A stretch of 8,396 nucleotides of DNA from Oscillospiraceae bacterium (GTDB lineage: Bacteria > Bacillota_A > Clostridia > Monoglobales > WRBX01), in the NCBI GenBank assembly GCA_009784335.1, contig WRBX01000021.1, forward strand, positions 1-8,396. Reading direction: 5' to 3'. The translations under genes and the position numbers were made by a program. A model generated the notes under the pieces. That model saw only the letters and a list, made by a program, of their open reading frames with translations, was not told the DNA's origin and made no database searches. Below are positions 6,225 through 8,396 of the stretch, piece after piece (positions within the stretch are counted from its first letter, which is position 1; each line of letters starts with the position of its first letter).

Positions 6225-6333
6225 AACGAATAACGAATAAGTAATAACGAATAACTGTTGTAGAAATGCTAACGCATTTCAGATTTTGTAAAATCATCAT
6301 CAGTTATTCGTTATGCGTTATTAGTTATTCGTT
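6225..6333. repeat. 109-bp MITE-like inverted-repeat element
   Basis: Arms of 33 nt (6225-6257 and 6301-6333) are inverted copies matching at 29 of 33 positions. Each arm holds repeats of CGAATAA or its complement TTATTCG. The 43-nt centre contains two further hairpins: GAAATGC/GCATTTC (6263-6269, 6274-6280) and GATTTT/AAAATC (6282-6287, 6290-6295). It fills the gap between the zinc-ribbon gene stop and the scaffold ribbon-binding upstream region, leaving the scaffold ribosome-binding site intact. No clear target-site duplication is seen. Confidence 0.7.
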
Positions 6334-6336
6334 GCT

Positions 6337-6585
6337 TTATCGGTACATCCGCTCAGTTATATATTCATCATAAGTCACCGTTTGCCCATGCCAGCCGCAA
6401 TTTGCACACCTGGCACTGCGCCGCTCCTTCCAACCAACATCGCGGAAGGCCAGCCGCTCACACTTGGGGCATACAGGCTGCCCGCCAAGAGCCGATACTA
6501 CCTGATGGGCAGTTAGCCCCGCCGTTTCCTGCGCAAAATCATTCGCCCGCGCATTGTGACTCACAACATTATTTATGTTTTCCAT
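6337..6585 (-). CDS. Small zinc-ribbon phage protein
   Basis: Protein of 82 residues with a C-terminal four-cysteine zinc ribbon: CPKC (39-42) and CANC (60-63), separated by 17 residues, followed by GWHGQTVTYDEYI. The N-terminal 35 residues are probably helical and polar. ATG 6585 is preceded by AGGAG (6597-6593), a 7-nt spacer. It lies between a terminator and the scaffold gene. Its base composition is visibly more GC-rich than the immunity gene before it. Small zinc ribbons are common between portal and scaffold genes in Firmicutes prophages, but no defined role is known to me. It could bind nucleic acid or another structural protein. Confidence 0.7.
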   Translation of the reverse strand: MENINNVVSHNARANDFAQETAGLTAHQVVSALGGQPVCPKCERLAFRDVGWKERRSARCANCGWHGQTVTYDEYITERMYR

Positions 6586-6600
6586 TGTTTAACTCCTGTC

Positions 6601-6631
6601 ATTGCGGGCTTTACCCGCAATCTGTTTTTTT
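6601..6631 (+). terminator. REP-like hairpin with T-run, plus-strand terminator-like
   Basis: ATTGCGGG (6601-6608) and CCCGCAAT (6614-6621) form a perfect 8-bp stem with a 5-nt loop, followed on the plus strand by seven T (6625-6631). On the minus strand it lies just upstream of the zinc-ribbon ribosome-binding site and has no T-run after it, so it cannot terminate the operon. The GTCATTGCGGG...CCCGCAATC layout resembles interspersed REP palindromes. Confidence 0.45.
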
Positions 6632-6637
6632 GATAAC

Positions 6638-6673
6638 AAAAAACCAACCTCTGTTTAGCAGTTGGTTTTTTTT
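6638..6673 (-). terminator. Bidirectional Rho-independent terminator after the MuF-toxin/immunity pair
   Basis: AAAAAACCAAC (6638-6648) and GTTGGTTTTTT (6661-6671) form an 11-bp perfect stem around a 12-nt loop that has a small inner TG/CA pairing. There is a T-run on either strand. It begins 23 nt after the immunity gene stop and precedes the zinc-ribbon gene, so it separates the first cassette from the scaffold and capsid genes. Confidence 0.8.
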
Positions 6674-6696
6674 ATTAATACTTGTTTTAATTGACT

Positions 6697-6960
6697 TTAA
6701 AAGCTTCTATCAGTCACTTCGATATCAAACAGTATATCTTTCAATTTTTTCTCTTCGATTTCATGTTCCAAAACTTCTTGAGGCGTGTTGTATTCTCTAA
6801 TGCTTTCTTCATTATATGCCTCATAAGCAATGCGCTTTCCATTTCCTGACATTGTTGTCCAATATACATGCCCATTATAAATAAATTCTAATTCTCCGCC
6901 TCGCTCACAAAAACTAATAAATTCATCAAAATTGTTAAATTCAGATCCATTCTTAAACAT
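6697..6960 (-). CDS. Candidate immunity protein for the MuF-linked toxin domain
   Basis: Small acidic cytoplasmic protein of 87 residues with no signal peptide or membrane span. It opens with a FDEFISFCERGGELEFIYNG stretch, then short strands (HVYWTTMS; KRIAYEAYN) and a helical acidic C-terminus with TPQEVLEHEIEEKKLKDIL and a final DRSF. I recall similar small proteins directly behind toxin domains in Firmicutes, which supports an immunity role. ATG 6960 is chosen because AAGGAG (6974-6969) then has an 8-nt spacer; the in-frame GTG at 6969 overlaps that site. Only 5 nt separate it from the toxin stop, so the two are cotranscribed and probably coupled. A terminator follows. The family is not named and the role is inferred from size, pattern and position. 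Confidence 0.72.
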   Translation of the reverse strand: MFKNGSEFNNFDEFISFCERGGELEFIYNGHVYWTTMSGNGKRIAYEAYNEESIREYNTPQEVLEHEIEEKKLKDILFDIEVTDRSF

Positions 6961-6965
6961 TTTTT

Positions 6966-7613
6966 TCACTCCTTGTAATTGTTAATTTGTCTACTAAAAT
7001 CTGGATTTCCATTTCCATCCCAAGATATCATATGTTCATGTGGATTACTATGCTCTTTAGGATTCCCATGATCAGTCCTATCAATAACCTTTGTAGCACG
7101 CCCATCTTCTCCATAGAATATTTCTTTTTCTTTGAACCATCTTGAAGTTCCAGGCCTACCATATAAATCTTTTTTCGTTCTCGACATATCGCTTTCAAAA
7201 ATGTTATCATCAACTTTCACAATGCCGCATCTGCAATTTGGGTGAGTTATCGGTAAATTTCTCATTTTGAAAACTTTGCCATCCAAATTTTTGCACCATG
7301 GGCATGCATCCGGGTTTCTAACAATCCACATAACTTTTTTATCTAAGAATTTATTTATTTCATTATATAGCTTGTTCCAGGTCCAGTTCAGCATATCGCC
7401 CAGACCGCCGGCTATAAGCCCAAAGTAATGCCCCATCGCGTATATGCTATTTTTGATTATGTTTTCAATAAAGTTTTCAGCTTTGTATCCGAGCTTTTCG
7501 AACTCTTCTATTCGCTCATCATATTTTTCATTTCCGCTTTCTTTTTCATTTTGAAAATAATTCAGCAGCAAATTTTGTATCATTTCCATAAATTCTGAAT
7601 CTGACCATTTCAT
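6966..7613 (-). CDS. Short MuF head protein with C-terminal polymorphic-toxin-like domain
   Basis: Protein of 215 residues. Residues 99-131 carry the MuF signature: RNPDACPWCKNLDGKVF, then THPNCRCGIV, with C104, C107, H124, C127 and C129. MuF proteins are minor head components placed after the portal and may enter the cell with DNA. The N-terminal helical part is short (about 95 residues), so this MuF is small for its family. Residues 148-211 are a different domain: LYGRPGTSRWF, FYGEDGRATKVIDRTDHGNP (167-186), then EHSNPHEHMISWDG with H182, H188, H192 and H194. This YG-DG-DxTDHGNP-HxH pattern matches C-terminal nuclease-like toxin modules of Firmicutes polymorphic toxins; the exact toxin family number is uncertain. 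ATG 7613 follows the portal stop by 6 nt, and its GAGGAG site lies in the last portal codons. MuF-toxin fusions of temperate phages are a described class. Confidence 0.8.
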   Translation of the reverse strand: MKWSDSEFMEMIQNLLLNYFQNEKESGNEKYDERIEEFEKLGYKAENFIENIIKNSIYAMGHYFGLIAGGLGDMLNWTWNKLYNEINKFLDKKVMWIVRNPDACPWCKNLDGKVFKMRNLPITHPNCRCGIVKVDDNIFESDMSRTKKDLYGRPGTSRWFKEKEIFYGEDGRATKVIDRTDHGNPKEHSNPHEHMISWDGNGNPDFSRQINNYKE

Positions 7614-7619
7614 ATAGTA

Positions 7620-8396
7620 TCACTCCTCTTCATCTTTGGCAATTATTGCACTCCCAATTCTCACATAAATATCAAATTCAGCTTCTTTGGTTTCAAGGTT
7701 GGAAACAGGGATTGATTTTAGGTCGCTTGCTTTCCAATATTCAAATTGCCCGTCGGATAAGCGGAAGGCTTTTTCTTGCGAATAATATTCTTTCATTAGC
7801 ATTAGACAATATTCGAATACTTCGCTTAGGGTTTCTTGCAAAAGTGCTTTTTTATGCTCTATTAGCACCGAGCCTTGTGTTAGAACCCCTTCGGCCTCGG
7901 TTGCTGTCATTCCTCTTGTGGTTACTTGCCCTACCATTTGATCGGAGAAGCGGCTCACAATTTGCCGTTCTGTGCTTATCGCATACGCACGGCGCTCAAG
8001 CGGATAGCTTGGCATTTCGGGTGGGTCCATATACCGCGCTCCGTTGATATTCGAGGTTGGAATAATCAGCCCGCTCTCGTTTGTCCACTTATCTAAATCA
8101 ATATTGGAAGAAACATCAACCAGCCGCTGCGGATTACCCGAAAGCCTTGCATTTATGCGAATTTGGTCATCGAGCTCATCAACTAAATCTTGGAGCGGAA
8201 TCAAAAGCTCGGCATCGCCCTTGGCCCACACCGTTCCCTCGCGAATGTAGAGCGGAGTGAAGAAATATGGGAACTTATCGGTTGGATAAAAGCTTTCTCC
8301 GGCATTTTCAAAACTATCGGAAAGAATGATCCCATCGCCGGAAAGCTCGATAAGACGAAGTTTGCCATCGGTGCGAATCCAGCACATAAGGTGCAA
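7620..8396 (-). CDS. Phage portal protein, C-terminal part (5' end outside window)
   Basis: The dodecameric portal through which DNA enters and leaves the capsid. The frame is open to the window edge, so the true start lies beyond it; the visible 258 residues are the C-terminal half. The segment YIREGTVWAKGDAELLIPLQ (50-69) with DLVDELDDQIRINA (70-83), then TERQIVSRFSDQMVG (142-156) and TTRGMTATEAEGVL (159-172), match the clip/stem helices and the downstream conserved loop of portals. The C-terminus ends in an acidic AKDEEE, whose GAGGAG codons also serve as the ribosome-binding site of the MuF gene. Terminase genes would normally lie further upstream, outside the window. Whether it is the P22-like or SPP1-like portal family cannot be settled from this half. 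Confidence 0.88.
   Translation of the reverse strand: MHLMCWIRTDGKLRLIELSGDGIILSDSFENAGESFYPTDKFPYFFTPLYIREGTVWAKGDAELLIPLQDLVDELDDQIRINARLSGNPQRLVDVSSNIDLDKWTNESGLIIPTSNINGARYMDPPEMPSYPLERRAYAISTERQIVSRFSDQMVGQVTTRGMTATEAEGVLTQGSVLIEHKKALLQETLSEVFEYCLMLMKEYYSQEKAFRLSDGQFEYWKASDLKSIPVSNLETKEAEFDIYVRIGSAIIAKDEEE

Noticed and set aside
6225..6333. CRISPR array
   Set aside because: The repeats are inverted rather than regularly spaced direct copies, and there are no spacers or cas genes.
6402..6800. Plus-strand open frame of 132 codons
   Set aside because: It crosses a terminator and is antisense to the zinc-ribbon and immunity genes, both of which have proper starts and protein-like composition.
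7646..8250. Two plus-strand open frames opposite the portal gene
   Set aside because: They are shadows of the conserved portal frame, with no ribosome-binding site and low-complexity Leu/Ser-rich products.

Overview
The window is part of a tailed-phage (most likely prophage) structural module. Every convincing gene is on the minus strand, so the genes are transcribed from high to low coordinates. The DNA is AT-rich, starts are preceded by strong AGGAGG-type ribosome-binding sites, and the protein families (small Cph1-type holin, MuF-linked toxin domain, Firmicutes-style immunity-like proteins) point to a low-GC Gram-positive host, probably a Clostridia lineage. The species cannot be read from the sequence.

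Transcription order is: 3' part of the portal gene (8396-7620); a short MuF head protein with a toxin-like C-terminus (7613-6966); its likely immunity protein (6960-6697); a terminator; a small zinc-ribbon protein (6585-6337); the capsid scaffold (6200-5658); the major capsid protein (5522-4602); a 43-residue protein (4524-4393); a modular zinc-ribbon/linker/unknown-C-terminus protein (4357-3476); two membrane-anchored proteins (3479-2829 and 2800-2435); a second terminator; a head-tail adaptor (2346-1771); a P22 gp10-like beta-propeller tail hub (1742-381); and the start of a holin (345 to the window edge). Portal, scaffold, capsid, adaptor and propeller would build the head and neck. The holin opens the lysis genes. 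No tape-measure or tail-tube gene lies between adaptor and holin, so a short-tailed (podovirus-like) virion or a reduced element is plausible.

The most interesting feature is cargo inside this head operon. Two cassettes interrupt it, each with a candidate effector followed closely by candidate immunity genes, and each ending in a Rho-independent terminator. The first fuses the effector to the MuF domain. The second carries it on a virion-type zinc-ribbon protein. This looks like a phage arming its head proteins with polymorphic-toxin-like domains, with the terminators bypassed by late antitermination. The first cassette fits known MuF polymorphic toxins. The second is not one I recognise.

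The short intergenic gaps are rich in palindromes: a 109-bp MITE-like inverted repeat (6225-6333), a REP-like hairpin (6601-6621), a hairpin cluster (5553-5637), a direct/inverted repeat (4546-4582), and a REP-like palindrome lying in frame inside the scaffold gene (6025-6046). No tRNA, rRNA, CRISPR array, integrase or attachment site was seen, and no gap longer than 300 bases lacks a gene.
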